Source of the DNA: Ectobius pallidus
Taxonomy: Eukaryota; Arthropoda; Insecta; Blattodea; Ectobiidae
Length of the DNA stretch: 64,000 bases
Direction: 5' to 3'
Assembly: GCA_964059195.1 (NCBI GenBank)
Contig: CAXKWD010000006.1
Span: forward strand, 178,682,825-178,746,824
Shown one piece after another: positions 47,101 through 58,508 of the stretch; positions within the stretch are counted from its first letter, which is position 1; each line of letters starts with the position of its first letter. Below the pieces are notes generated by a model. That model was not told the DNA's origin. It ran no database searches and was given only the letters and a program-made list of their open reading frames with translations. The position numbers were made by a program, and so were the translations under genes.

Positions 47101-50100
47101 TCGAGTTCCTTGGCCTAGAAAACCCCTGCATAGTGAGTTTCGTCCAAATCGAACAATGTTTGACCATATTTAGGGTTGATTATCCTTCTTCCGTGTAGGT
47201 TGAAAATGTCATATGTCTATGGGCCTTGACACTCTAAACAAATGAATCGTCTAAGATGGACTAACAAAATCAAGCGATCGCGTTGCTTTTATTTCCAAGG
47301 TATGAGGTATGATGACAAAAATAGCCAAAGCCATCTGTAAGTGATTTGATATTGAAATTTATTACTGAAAACTTATGTTTTGAAAACGCAAAAAATGCAT
47401 GTTTTTTGCCAGTTTTTCACTCATAACTCACGAATGAAAACTAAAATTAAAATTCCGGCTTGGAGGTGCATTTTCCGACCCTTCAGCACACCTATATTTA
47501 AAATTTCAGATCTCTGCGTTCAGTAGATTTCGCTGGACATCGAGGAGAATTCCTTTTATTAATATAGATAATATGAATTATAATGATACCTTCTCTAATT
47601 TGTCAAACATCCATTTAATTTAATCCAAGCCCACCTGATACCACTGGTAACAATACGTTCTGTGAATTTGTTTTGATAATTCTATGTAAAAAGGGATTAA
47701 GTATTTTCAAAAACATTTAATTTTTGGCATTTAGAATCAGAATTTTTCAAAATCCTTTCTTAATGAGCACCTACATTATGAAGCGAAGGTACTGTCAAAA
47801 TTCCAAGTCTCTACCTGTTATAGTTTAGGCTGTACGTTGATTCTTGTCATTCAGTCAGTCAGGACAAAGCCTTTTGTATATATAGAGATTGTTTTACATA
47901 ATATTCTTCAATATTTCAGAATCAGTACTTGATTTTATGGATGTTTATTAACTGATTTTGTTGTGTTCACATTATGTCATGGATGATTTTTAATATTACA
48001 GTTTTCCAGTATGCAAGCAATTCTCCTCCGAAGTGGCGAGTGTACGTGTGGGGGTTGGCAGAACACGGAGCCCTTGGCATCAATCTACAGTTGGTGAAGG
48101 ACCGGAAACCTCTCCTGTACCTCCAGAAGCCAGTGCGAACTCACTTTGCAGAGCAGCACAAGGTAACTAGTCCAGATTCAACGGGATTTGCCTTAAAATG
48201 CACATACTGTGCTGTTCTTATATAACTTTTCCTACAACTTAATTTTAGTTTCAATACTACTGTACATGTAGACCTAAGTTTTTTACCTACGAACTGATGT
48301 AGGATTTAGAAGACACCTTTGTGATTAAAATTAAAAATGTATTGATTGTTCAGTACAAAAGTACATTTCTGTTAAATTCTGAACAGGTTTATAAAATAAA
48401 ACTGCAAACAAGGGGAACGCTTTCAGACTCTTTGATATTCCTGTGATCGTCAAGCGGACTCTTGCACCACACAACAAGCAGGAAGCGATGCCTCGCCAGG
48501 AACATGTATACAACTGCAAACAGGGGGTGGCTAGCACACTTTAGCAATTATTGTGGATATCACCAGATGTCACTGTCGTACAAATTAATAATTATCCATT
48601 TCCTTCATTGTAACCACTACAAATACTATTATACCTAATGCCACCTATTAATCACTCAGATTCAAAATACCATATTTCAGCATTGAGAATTTTGCTCAAA
48701 ACATTACTTATGAACTTCATTCAAAGACTCCAATACTTTATCAGAGGAAATTTTCAATATCAGTCAGTTACTTGCTTTCTGTATAACTTAGAGAGAGAGA
48801 TATTAGATCATGATTTATACTAATTTCACTTTAAGATCAAAGTAGATGTAAACAAAGCCACGTGACAAGGTAGCGCCTCATTGGCTAGTGGACGAACTGT
48901 AACTTTTGCTGCTTTGTATGCATACTCTTGCTCTTAATAAAATAGTTCGGTTCAAACCGTACATTTTTGTAGCTATTTTCGTGCAGAGAAATTTAAAAAC
49001 ACGTTTCTGAAGCAGATCTGTGTATGAAACAATATTAATTTGATCAGATTTTCCTGACGCATAATAACTAAGTAAACTAATTAAACCGTTACGACAGATG
49101 TAAATTGTAGGCGTTTACGACGGCTGTGTGAATGCTCAATCACGCCATCTTGGAATGAACTTGCCACAGCCCCCTCCCAATAACTTGGTTAGACCTGCTG
49201 AATGTGCGTTCATTTATTTATTTATAACGGTTATACAACACGTACGTGAGGACAAGAAAGTCGTGTGCTAGAACAAAACAAAAATTTCGTCAAAAGTTAC
49301 ACGTAACTTACAGCTCTGATAGGATTGGGGCGGTTACAAACAGAAATTAATGAATTCTAAAAGAAAACGCCTCTGAACTGGGCAGCCAACATTGCAAAAT
49401 GAGAGTAATTTTTTATACTCGTTAATATCTTCTTGTTAACTGTCTATGACTTTCTTAAATACTAATATTAAACCTAATTTTGTACAGATGTATCAATCTT
49501 TTCAAAATAAATAAAACATTTTTCAACAATGGTTCATGTCATAAAAAATATTTTAAAAGTACTATTGAGAACACTGGAATATACACAAATCCTCATTCCT
49601 TTTCTTTCCGTGGCGGGTAAATCTCCACGTGGTATTGTCACATGCTCGGCGGAGTGGTACTTTAGAGTTTGTTTACATCTACTTTGAACTTAAAGTGAAA
49701 ATAGTATAGTATGTTCAGCAAATGTTTTTGCTACAGCCAAGTGTCTTCACTGATGATTTCTTTCAAACAAATTGTTGCCAACCAAGAGCATGAATTCTGT
49801 TACATATGAAATTGCCAAATTTAAACTTTACAAAAATACATTAAAGTGAGTGGCAATATTTTAAGTGGGATGGAATGAAAGTCAGTGTATCGTGCTAGGC
49901 AGTGGTTAAAACTGTCGGATTTTATTAAACTGTTGGATTGTGTGGATGCTAAATTCAATGCTATTGTCCTTTTTGAATATTTTCTTGCTAGGAATGGCAA
50001 GTTTGTGCAAGTAGTTGTTTATTTCTTGTATTCGTCCTCAGTAATGGGTACACCAAAAGCCTAGTGGACAAGAAAGTTAAACACCAAAAATAGCAGAAAC

Positions 50101-53100
50101 TAATAAAGGACAATACCACACTGACTGCCATAAATAAAGAAGCATTTACATCACCACAACATAACATTGGCCCCAAGAAAACAAGAATGTGAAAAATCTA
50201 ATAAACCCAAATGGAAAAGATATCAACAGAATTTACATTGGAAAAAGAAAAAGGAACGTAAAAATTCGCGGGTGCACAGGCAAAGTGAGTTAAGTCCACT
50301 TTCTTGTTACTGAGAATTAGAGTGACTTAACACACTTTATCCGCCCAACATAACTTTAAAGATGGATAAACCTACGAGGCACACATCCATAACTACCATA
50401 CGTTTTTGAATGACTTACTGTACTTAACACAAATGTAGATAACATTTTTATCTTTAACTCTATGGACATATCTCAATTTTTAAGGACTGTGGACTTAACT
50501 CTCTTTGCCTGTGCACCCCTGAATCAGCAGAGCACAAGTCAAGACAGAACAGGAAGTGAAGTTCCATTTGAGTTTTATGTTACTTTTAAATGACATCGGA
50601 TTCTTTCCTGTAAACTACATACTTGGTTGTTTTTGTGTTTGCAGATTGTGGACATTGCCTGTGGATACGGGTTTACAGTAATGGCAGCCAGCACGAGAGA
50701 GAAATATAAATTGTTTGGTTGTGGTATCAACACAGATTCTCAGATAGGTAAGTCAGCATTTAAACATTAACAATTGAAGTGTTTACTTTTATGGGTCTAA
50801 TGGCCGAGTGCACCAATCTCGGTATTCAGAATACCGCGGTAAAGTTGCTTAGCTTACCCTGGTAAAGTCTATTTTCGTTGCATCGTGCTCGGTTTCGACT
50901 TTTACCGCGGTAAGATGCAAACCGGCCGTGAAGGAGCTGTAAAGTGAGAAAACCGCTGTTTTCTTTCCAAGATGGAGATCAGCGTAATGTATCATATTTA
51001 TGATATCTAGGCCAAAAGCTAATTGAATATAAAGAATAATGAGAGACAGGTGGGATCTATTTGAAGAATGAACGATGGTGCATATCTTTGCAAATACTGT
51101 GCTGTAACATCGATTGAAATTAACTTCCTTTCTTACCTCAACTAAACCAGGTCCATCGAGTAGGCTAGTGGGCGTAACCACGATTAGTACGATTAGTACA
51201 GTATTTATGGTGTTTGAATTCAAACTTTCAATTCAGACGACATATATAGGCAATATAATAATCCATTTTATCCTTATGAACATTTATTACTGAACAATAA
51301 AGCGAGAAATAAATGAAAAATGGAAAACCTGTGGGCCTAGGCCAACTTTGCAATGAATGGCTACATGCATCACGATATAGCCTATGTACCGGTATATATC
51401 GTGCATGTAATCAATTTATCATACTTGCACACACACACGAACATAATTATAACAGCCCTTTCATGGCTATGTAGATGATTTTGCACCTAAAATTTCCACT
51501 GGTCGAACGGGAATAAAAGTGAGGCTATGTCGAACTCAGAAAAGAGATTTCATGGTGTTGCTTTGCCTTAGATATCACAGGTGAGATAATTATTCTTTAA
51601 AACATCAATGTTATTTGATTGAAATGTACAGTCATGTGGGGTCTATTTGAGGAATGAACGATCTTTGCAAATACTGTGCTGTAACATCGATTGAAATTAC
51701 CCTTTCTCACCTCAACCAAACCAGTAGGCGAAATAGAGTCATTTCACGATTGGTACGGTATCTATGGTGCTTGTATGCAAAGTATGAATTCAGACGACAT
51801 ATATACGCAATATAATATTCCCTTTTATCCTTATAAACATCTTTTTATTGAATAATAAGGGAACAAATACATTGAATTCGGGACCCCAATAGCCTGCCAG
51901 AGCCACCGTGACTGGCAGACGTGCAGAGAGAGAGCGAACCTAGCGGCCATGGAAGAAACTAACACAAACCAACACAAAATTTCTCCATGGGAGAAATTCA
52001 TAGCAGAGTAACCGCGATATTTCCAAGCATTAGCAAACCGCGATATTTTAGCAATGGTGCACAGAGATTTTGAGAATACCCCGGTATTACGTTTACCGCG
52101 GTAACGAAACGGCTGAGAAAACCGGAGAATGGTGCACTCGGGCATAAGTGTGTAGAAAACAACACATTCATTCACAGAAAAACCCAAGAATAAATAATAT
52201 AAGATTTTGAATACTACCCCTATCCTTAACACTTCTTAAAAGAAGACTGTTTATATATGGCATTATATTTGGAATTTATTGCTACCAATGTGGCTTTTCC
52301 TCGACCTTGGAGCCTTCGGAATTGCATTGGTCTGGGTACATAGATCGATTTAAAATTACCAACTGAAAAATCATGGTTTTGGCACTTAGACCCTTATAAA
52401 AGTAAATTAATAATTGGCTTTTACTTACTTATTTCATTCATACTAGTATATTATTAAAATCTGGTTCCTATCCTGCTGAATCCAACAATGGAGCTCTCCA
52501 GTTACGCACTGTGGCAGTGACAGTAGATTCCATTTGTTTTTCAAAACACCCCTTGAGATGCCACAGTGATGTGGCTACTGTCCACTTGCTGCCTTTCACC
52601 ATTACTACAAGTCATTACAAATAAAAAAATAAAAACCTTTATTAGAGATACCAACACCTTCACTCCCACGTGCGACTTAACTTGCCCAAGAAGTCTCAGC
52701 TCCAGTGTACCAAGGGCGCTGTATCTCACTTAAGGACGGGTGATAACATTTTGCTGTATATCTCGTGACGTGACAATACATTGTGCTTGCATGCATATAT
52801 TCCCTTCTTCCCAGATAGAAACAAGCTTTCTTTGAGGTTTCTTTTGTGTTTGGAAAAACACGTAAAATCCATCGACCCAAGCCGCATTCAGTGGAGGTGA
52901 AAGTGGTGTTGCCAGTTCTTGTGACATGAATAAAAGTAGGTGTTGTTCTAAAAAGGCGTTGAGTGATGAAGTATTTGAAATATTCAACAAAGATTGGAGG
53001 TATGAATTGATTCCTTGACATAGTGAACATGATTGTGGTAGTGAAAATTTGACTCTTTCTTCTCTCGCTGTCTCATTGTATCAATTCTTGCTCCCCCCTC

Positions 53101-56100
53101 CCCAACGTGCAGATGTGTGCAACTGCTGATACACATAAGACAAGGCATGAAGTTGACATTGTGCATGTTACAGGTTACCATGCCCCTCGCAGAGATCATC
53201 CTCTTGGGCTCATCATGGCACCTGCTCCAATTGAACTGCCTCTAGCAGATGTTGCCAACACGAGAGTAACAAAGGTGGCAGCTGGTCGAGCTCATCACTT
53301 GGCTCTGACAAACCAGGAAGGTGTCTTCGCACTTGGCAACAATGCCTATGGGCAGTGTGGTCGCAGGATTGTGGAGAGCGAGGACTATTCAAGCAGTCAG
53401 TACATTCACAACATTCCCCACATCAACGGACTCGCTATTAGAGACATCGAGTGTGGCCAGGACCACAGCCTCTTCATATGTGAGAACGGAGAAGTCTATG
53501 CGTGCGGCTGGGGAGCGGACGGACAGACAGGGTTAGGTCACTTTAACATTGAGTGGCGACCAAGCAGAGTCATCGGTGACATTGTGGGTGAAAACATCAC
53601 TAAAGTGTCGTCTACAGCCGATTGTGTCCTAGCATTAAGCGGTGAGTTCTTCTGGAAGTATTTTGGTATTATTACTAATTTGGTGGTATCATTTTAAAAA
53701 GTGTGACCCATTTTATGTTTTCAATTTTTTAAAAGTCAGCTGTATTTATAGTCCTTTGTGTATGAGGCCATATCAGGAGTTTAGGTTCTGTGGGGCCAAT
53801 AGGCCATGTAACTATTGATTCTCAACTATTTTCTATTGCTGGTGTATTTTTATGGTGTCAAGAATTTCAACTGATATTAATTTCAATGAGGATGAGTCGT
53901 GGTAGTAAATATCCAATTCAGTATTTGCCTTTACAACTGGGAAAACCGTGAAAAAACCCATGTCAAATTAGCCGGTCACAGGATTTGAACCTGGGACATC
54001 CAATCTCAGCCACCTCACTTGGGTCATATTATATTACGAGTGTCATCCAGCAAATAAGTTCTGATTGCTGGTGAAGAAAACAAAAACATTAATAAGTATG
54101 AAATATTTATTGCAATATATGCATAGATTCATTGGCTACTTCTGTATATAGTCAGCACCATTATCGAGGAATTTATCTTATCAGTGTACCAACAATTCTG
54201 CCTCTAGTGGTTCGCAGAGAACGGTGGTGAGTTTCTCGACAATATTGTCACTGGGGATGAAACATGGGTGAAAAAACTGAGGAGGGTGATCCAAAACAAG
54301 AGACGTGGAATGCGTTATGCTTTTGCACAACAATGAACGGTCCCATACATCCAACGCCACCCAAAATCGGTTGCTTCAGTTTGGATGGGAGATCTTTAAC
54401 CATCCACCTCACAGCTTTGACCTCATGCCAAGCGACTTCCATCTTTTCTGTCTCATGAAGCGATTTCTGGCAGAAAAATGTTTCCACAATGACATGAGGT
54501 ACAGGCTTCAGATGTTGTCCTATGGCACGGGCATACAAATGTTGGTGCGTTAATAACGATGGCAACTATGTTAAGGAGTAGACAGTGAATCTCTGTAAAT
54601 ATTGCAATATAGCTATTTATGTATCAAGTACGCAAAATAACGCTTTAGCGGACGAATCTAGTATAGCGGCCGAGGCGAAAGCAGAGGCTGAAATACTGAA
54701 TGAGTCCGCTAAAGATTTGCGTATGTGGTGCATACAATATTTTTTAGTAAAAGTTCTATAAATTATATGAAATAAAACAAAAATACCGTATAATTAATTA
54801 TAATGAAACGCAGTCAGTCATTTCTTTAAGTTATCTGATCATAAGATCATAAAACAACAATGACCGTACGTAGCAATAACAAATGTGGTAGTATAGATGC
54901 ATAACATATGAGTTCCTTGTTTGTAAACAATATTGCATACCAACTAGTATTTATGAAAAGCTTGTGAAAATATAAATGATAATACCGAGGAAATTTCAAT
55001 CCAAGCCAGAAACATTGAATTGGAGCTGGTGCCAGCAACTTCAAGGCAGAAATAGGCAATGAGAAGGGATATATTACGGCATTTAAATGCTGTTCGTCCA
55101 TGGTAAGGAATGTTTTTCAAGTGAACCAAATTGTGAAAAGTTGTTGGCTTATATTTGTTGTCATGTGATGAAGTGGGCGAAAAATCCTGGTAAAGTTTCT
55201 GATTATCATAAAGAATCGTGTTGGCTTAAATTTGTTGTTTTATGACCAATTATATGCGTAAATCCATGTTAAAGTTGGTGTGACTGGTCAATGCCATCTG
55301 GGTTTTGTTTATAGATTGCCATGATGACTTTAAAGGACAATGCCGATAAAACTGCATTTTGAATGCACTTTTATGCAATTTTAGCGGACTTGTCCTTTAA
55401 AGTGCAGCTTTCCGGTGTGTTACCAGTCCGATAAGCAGCTGTTTTACAGAGCATGTACTAAAAAATATTTTTTGCTTATTGATGTTTTTGTTTTCTTTAT
55501 CGGCGATCAGGACTTAACTTTCTGGATGATCCTCGTATGTATCATCATTGTTATGCATTCACCCCAAGGAACACTAATTTAGAGAGATCAAAGCCCTTTG
55601 CCTCTACAGTGAACTAATTGGGACTCATTGTTGTTTTCCAGACAAAGGAGAGGTGTTTGGCTGGGGTAACTCCGAGTACAGTCAGTTGTTCTCCGAAGAT
55701 GTGCAGCAGGTTAACACAGCGAAACATTTGGACAAACTGGAAGGGCTTGGCAAGATTGTAGATGTCGCTGCCGGAGGATGTCTGTGTGCCGTAGTAAATG
55801 GTAAGAATACGCTCATATTATTAATCAGGATATAGATGTGGTCAGCATGCTGAGGAGGTACTGGGAATCAAACCCAGGCCTGCAGAATCCTTGGCCACAA
55901 GACGCAAGTTGTCTAAAAATGTACTATAAGACACTCAGGACAATAAAACACATTTTTAGGATGGAATTTTAAAGGAAAAGAAATTTATTGTGACTCTAAA
56001 CGAAAAGTTTTGAAGGGAATAACGTACTTTCTTGCATAAACAAATATAACCTTGTTCAATGAATCGGTGTAAATCACTTCTAACTTAAAACCTGTGTTGT

Positions 56101-57316
56101 ACAAAAATCTCTTCTGTACAGGTGGCATCGCGTAAATTTTAACAATTCAACTGATTTCTCATGAAAGACTGAAAATACCTTTACACCCTCTAACCCTCAA
56201 TTTAGCATAAGGTAAGTGTAACAAGAGGAGACTGTTTAGAGATCATTGCCTTCATTTCAACCACCCAGCGGAGACAACTCCTTTCGTACAAAAGAACTCA
56301 ACATTCCTTTCTCTTCGCATTGTATACCTGCCTTCCAGCTCACTTTACAATTTTGACAAGTGCACTGATGTACAGTCGGTGCCAAAATTTGTAACTATCT
56401 TATCGTTTACAACACCTTTTTTATAACTATGGTATTCTGGCAATATTTACCATAATTTTGATTTTTTGGTGTACTTCGGACCATTGGACGCACCCAACTT
56501 TGAAGGTAAAAAAATTGCGTCTTGTGGTCCATAAAATGTGGTATATAAACACTTGATATGTTTGTTCACAGAAAATGGGGATGTGTTTGTGTGGGGGTAT
56601 GGAATTCTGGGTAAAGGTCCAGCTGTGGACCATGCAAAGGAGCCCACCCAAATTCCTTCCACGCTGTTTGGTCGCAACGAACTGCAGCCCAACTCTCGCA
56701 TTGTTTCGGTGAGCGCGGGACTCAGCCACTTGGCTGCCGTGAGTAACTACGGGGATCTCTACATGTGGGGACACAACAAGGAGGGACGCCTGGGACTGGG
56801 ACATTTCAAGGATCAATACTTCCCACTTAAGGTAGATATCACACAGAAGTTACAGACTTTTAAATTCTTGCTGGTATTTCACACAGATTGTGACGTTTCT
56901 GTTAGTACATACCGGTAAGTGAGAAATTCTTTACAACTATGATACAAATTTACAGTGACCTGAAGTTGCCTATAAAAGTTAGAAGCATGTACGTATTCTA
57001 TGTATGGAGAAATAAAATTGTTGCCATTACTAAAAAATCAACCTTTGTAATAAACACACCTTTGGCATGTGAACATGTTCTTCTAATTAACAAGTTTGCT
57101 GGGTCGGCTGATAACATGAATCTCGGCTATTATCAAGTTCTACTGTAGCCTATATTGTAACAGATATTAATGTTTTAGGTTTTAGTGTAGTAATATGTTG
57201 TATCTACATGCCGTAGTTCATGATATGATTTGTTTCAGGTGGCGGTGGGTGCGTTGGTGAAGAAAGTGACTTGTGGCGTGGACCACTCTGCTGCTCTGTG
57301 CATGCCATACGTGTGA
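44037..57316 (+). CDS. RCC1L: RCC1-like mitochondrial protein, complete (7 exons)
   Basis: Exons 44037-44178, 48002-48162, 50645-50747, 53174-53641, 55642-55800, 56572-56831 and 57239-57316 join into 456 codons with all phases matching; the vertebrate protein is about 464 residues. The Arg/Lys-rich, acid-poor N-terminus (residues 1-40) looks like a mitochondrial targeting sequence. After it come RCC1 repeats forming a beta-propeller: VYVWG, CGYGFT, GRAHHLALT, CGQDHSLF, CGWGADGQTGLGH, VFGWGNSEY, VFVWGYGILGKGP, GLSHLAAV and CGVDHSAAL. RCC1L in mammals is an inner-membrane protein involved in mitoribosome assembly, and one isoform is reported as an exchange factor for OPA1; the same role here is inference. 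Introns are long and filled with transposons. A 5' untranslated exon upstream is possible, since the start codon follows a CAG acceptor-like site by six bases. Confidence 0.93.
44341..44534 (+). pseudogene. Possible transposase C-terminal fragment in RCC1L intron 1
   Basis: An open frame (44238-44678) contains SIHENPHTQEDLFKQNIRQE followed by IAFCNTNYGSVGRILKKMP, similar in pattern to the C-terminal helices of DUF4817/Tc1-mariner-type transposases (the PHT..DLK.NIR.EI pattern). It ends near a GTAAGT. The rest of the frame looks random. It could also be a chance frame. Confidence 0.3.
45294..45968. mobile_element. Pogo/Tigger-like MITE in RCC1L intron 1
   Basis: Ends C(C)GTAAAATACCAGTATAACG and, complemented, CAGTAAATACCAGTATAAC, with TA on both sides (45292-45293 and 45969-45970). 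The repeated GTATAAC words near both ends are like Tigger termini. 675 bases, no coding sequence recognised. Confidence 0.65.
46332..47572 (+). repeat. Family A, two full copies in tandem (RCC1L intron 1)
   Basis: Head-to-tail copies: 46332-46950 and 46951-47572. Each begins with the GC-rich head GTGCCC-CGGCTTCGCCC-CGATAATT and ends near ATTATTATAAG or AATATAGAT. They are about 85% alike by eye. The first keeps a GACAGACAGACA tail; the second lost it. Confidence 0.75.
48002..48162 (+). CDS. RCC1L: RCC1L exon 2
   Basis: Acceptor ATTACAG ends at 48001. A nearer CAG at 48009 is rejected because it gives the wrong phase and loses the conserved VFQY. Encodes VFQYASNSPPKWRVYVWG and the start of the first blade. 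Donor AAG/GTAACT, phase 0. Confidence 0.88.
48818..49706. mobile_element. MITE with ~40-bp terminal inverted repeats in RCC1L intron 2
   Basis: The ends start TACTAATTTCACTTTAAG and, complemented, TACTATTTTCACTTTAAG, and continue through CAAAGTAGATGTAAACAAA. TA is present on each side. The 889 bases inside code for nothing recognised. A TA duplication points to the Tc1/mariner or pogo group. Confidence 0.75.
50270..50518. mobile_element. Small MITE in RCC1L intron 2
   Basis: About 30-bp inverted ends beginning GGGTGCACAGGCAAAG and continuing GAGTTAAGTCCAC, with two or three mismatches. It is 249 bases long and no clear target duplication is seen, so the superfamily is not assigned. Confidence 0.7.
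50645..50747 (+). CDS. RCC1L: RCC1L exon 3
   Basis: Acceptor TTTGCAG, donor GTAAGT. Reads IVDIACGYGFTVMAA and ends at DSQIG, matching the conserved CGYGFT and DSQLG positions of RCC1L. Ends in phase 1. Confidence 0.92.
50801..52144. mobile_element. Harbinger-like non-autonomous element in RCC1L intron 3
   Basis: Terminal repeats TGGCCGAGTGCACCA and, complemented, TGCCCGAGTGCACCA, flanked by TAA on both sides (50798-50800 and 52145-52147), the TWA duplication of PIF/Harbinger elements. A ~250-base segment is present twice in direct order inside (about 51038-51315 and 51628-51870). Sub-terminal sequence repeats TACCGCGGTAA. No transposase seen. Confidence 0.7.
53174..53641 (+). CDS. RCC1L: RCC1L exon 4 (largest)
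   Basis: The acceptor is GTTACAG at 53167-53173, chosen over the AG at 53112 because it continues DSQIG with YHAPRRDHPLG in frame. Holds GRAHHLALT, GNNAYGQCGRR, CGQDHSLF and CGWGADGQTGLGH. Donor GTGAGT after phase 1. Confidence 0.93.
53958..54030 (-). repeat. tRNA-derived SINE head in RCC1L intron 4
   Basis: The minus strand reads GAGGTGGCTGAGATTGGATG and CAGGTTCAAATCCTG. It abuts the left end of the rearranged mariner. Confidence 0.55.
54037..55535. mobile_element. Rearranged mariner with a nested insertion, in RCC1L intron 4
   Basis: Ends CGAG-GTCATCCAG and their complement, each next to TA. A plus-strand transposase fragment shows GDETWV and later LLHNNERSHTSNATQ, FGWEIFNHPPHS and PSDFHLF, so it is a mariner with the middle deleted and the second catalytic Asp changed to Asn. 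The left ~180 bases match the element's 3' end in reverse, so both ends derive from the 3' end. A separate 853-base sequence (54611-55463) interrupts the right copy. Inactive. Confidence 0.8.
54611..55463. mobile_element. Nested foldback-like insertion inside the mariner
   Basis: Its limits come from comparison with the mariner copy at 61.7 kb, which lacks it. AATAT flanks both edges (54606-54610 and 55464-55468) as a possible target duplication. Each end has an imperfect hairpin of about 30-bp arms (about 54620-54735 and 55326-55405), and both contain TTTAGCGGAC. No coding sequence is recognised. Confidence 0.6.
55642..55800 (+). CDS. RCC1L: RCC1L exon 5
   Basis: Acceptor TTTTCCAG, donor GTAAGA. 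Reads KGEVFGWGNSEYSQL and ends CAVVNG, phase 1 at both ends. Confidence 0.92.
56572..56831 (+). CDS. RCC1L: RCC1L exon 6
   Basis: Acceptor GTTCACAG, donor AAG/GTAGAT. Reads NGDVFVWGYGILGKGP through GLSHLAAV to DQYFPLK, starting phase 1 and ending phase 0. Confidence 0.92.
57239..57316 (+). CDS. RCC1L: RCC1L exon 7 and stop
   Basis: Acceptor TTTCAG at 57238, then 25 codons ending CGVDHSAALCMPYV and TGA. The last blade motif CGVDH is followed closely by the stop, as in other RCC1L proteins. An AATAAA at 57991-57996 lies inside a repeat and may not be the real poly(A) signal. Confidence 0.9.
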   Translation: MAVGALVKKVTCGVDHSAALCMPYV

Positions 57317-57647
57317 ATCAAAACTCTTCTTAAGCAGTATGTATGTTTTTATATACCGGGGTGTAGCGTGGTGGCGGTGGTTAAACTGTAGAAATTGAAG
57401 CTAGAGGAAGCAGACAAGACGGTTAGAGAGGATTTACGTGAGAGTTTGTATCTACTGAATCAGCTGGAGTCTGATTGCGAATCAGTGCTACGTGCTTAGG
57501 CATATCGGACCTGCAAGTCTTAAAAAGGACTGATGATGATCGAATATTATTGAAATGTGCATATCCTTGTGAGAAAGACGCCAGACAGTTCAATTTGATG
57601 TAACGAATACTACATATGTAGTATTCCACCAAGACGTAGATTTCAGA

Positions 57648-58195
57648 AATTAATTATATCATAAGTTTTATGCAGTTCCAAAGCTACCTGTGAACACTGA
57701 TAATACGTATTGTTTCTCAACTGTTTGTTGACAGATGAATATGATGTGAATTTGATTTGATAAATTCAGTGTAATTTTCAGAAATCGTATAATTTTTCAA
57801 GGGAAGGAATGGTTTGTTTGGATTTTTATTGTCCGCGGTAGTACTTCCATCGTTAAACTATCAATAATATTATAGCTGGTGCCCGTGGCTTCTCCCGCCA
57901 TTTTTAATTGACTCCAGGATTCTTAAAAAATTTATACTGACAGCTTATTAAAAATGTTTGTGGTTCAGAGCTATGAAAATTGTAAGTAAAAATAAAATTA
58001 GAATATTTGTTCATTGTGTTCATTTCACTTAGGCCTTATATAATAAAGAAACGGTTTTCCTAATTTTGTACTCTTCGTGAAAGTTTAGACTGCGAGAGAT
58101 GAACATCGCCAAGTATACCCGAAGTCTCACGAAGTGAGGGAGCGAGTGAGCTCGCTATTTAGGGCCGTTGAATTCTATAAGAGTAGATAAGGAAT
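57648..58195 (+). repeat. Repeat C, copy 1 (contains a family A-like head)
   Basis: Matches 63161-63655 closely: ATAAGTTTTATGCAGTTCCA, TTTTCAAGGGAAGG, AGCTGGTGCCCGTGGCTTC, TTATATAATAAAGAAACGG and GAGGGAGCGAGTGAGC. It follows the RCC1L stop by about 330 bases and may be part of the 3' UTR. Confidence 0.8.
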
Positions 58196-58221
58196 AGTTA
58201 GGGAAAATAACTACTAAAAAA

Positions 58222-58508
58222 CTCCATGGCACAACATCCCTGGAGGGACTAGGCGTACCACCCAACCACTGCATCACCTACCATAGGCAGATGGCAGGAT
58301 TGGGGGGCATGTGGTCAGCATGCAGACACCCACAGCTGTTAATGATGGTTTCTGTGCCCAAAGCCATTACTTCTTAATCAAATAGCTCCTCAGTTTGTAT
58401 CACGAGGCTGAGTGCACTCCGTTCCAAACCTCTCTCTCTCAGAAAAGTCTGAGGAGGTACTGGGGATTGAACCCAGACCTGCAGATCTAACCACGAAACC
58501 ACACAGGC
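58222..58508 (-). repeat. tRNA-derived SINE, ~285 bp
   Basis: The minus strand starts TGTGTGGTTTCGTGGTTAGA and GGGTTCAATCCCCAGTACC, then CGGAGTGCACTCAGCCTCGT and CTGCCATCTGCCTATGG. Fragments of the body occur at 34690-34800 (plus), 39230-39265, 23820-23845 and 55838-55905. Confidence 0.65.

Noticed and set aside
53107..53173. Earlier start for RCC1L exon 4 (MQMCATADTHKTRHEVDIV)
   Set aside because: The GTTACAG acceptor at 53173 continues DSQIG in the right phase and matches the family; the upstream part is intron.
54248..54565. 105-codon minus-strand frame
   Set aside because: It is the antisense of the mariner transposase piece, whose motifs read on the plus strand.
56939..57148. 69-codon frame in RCC1L intron 6
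   Set aside because: It lies between two well-supported exons, has no RCC1 similarity, and including it would break the phase.
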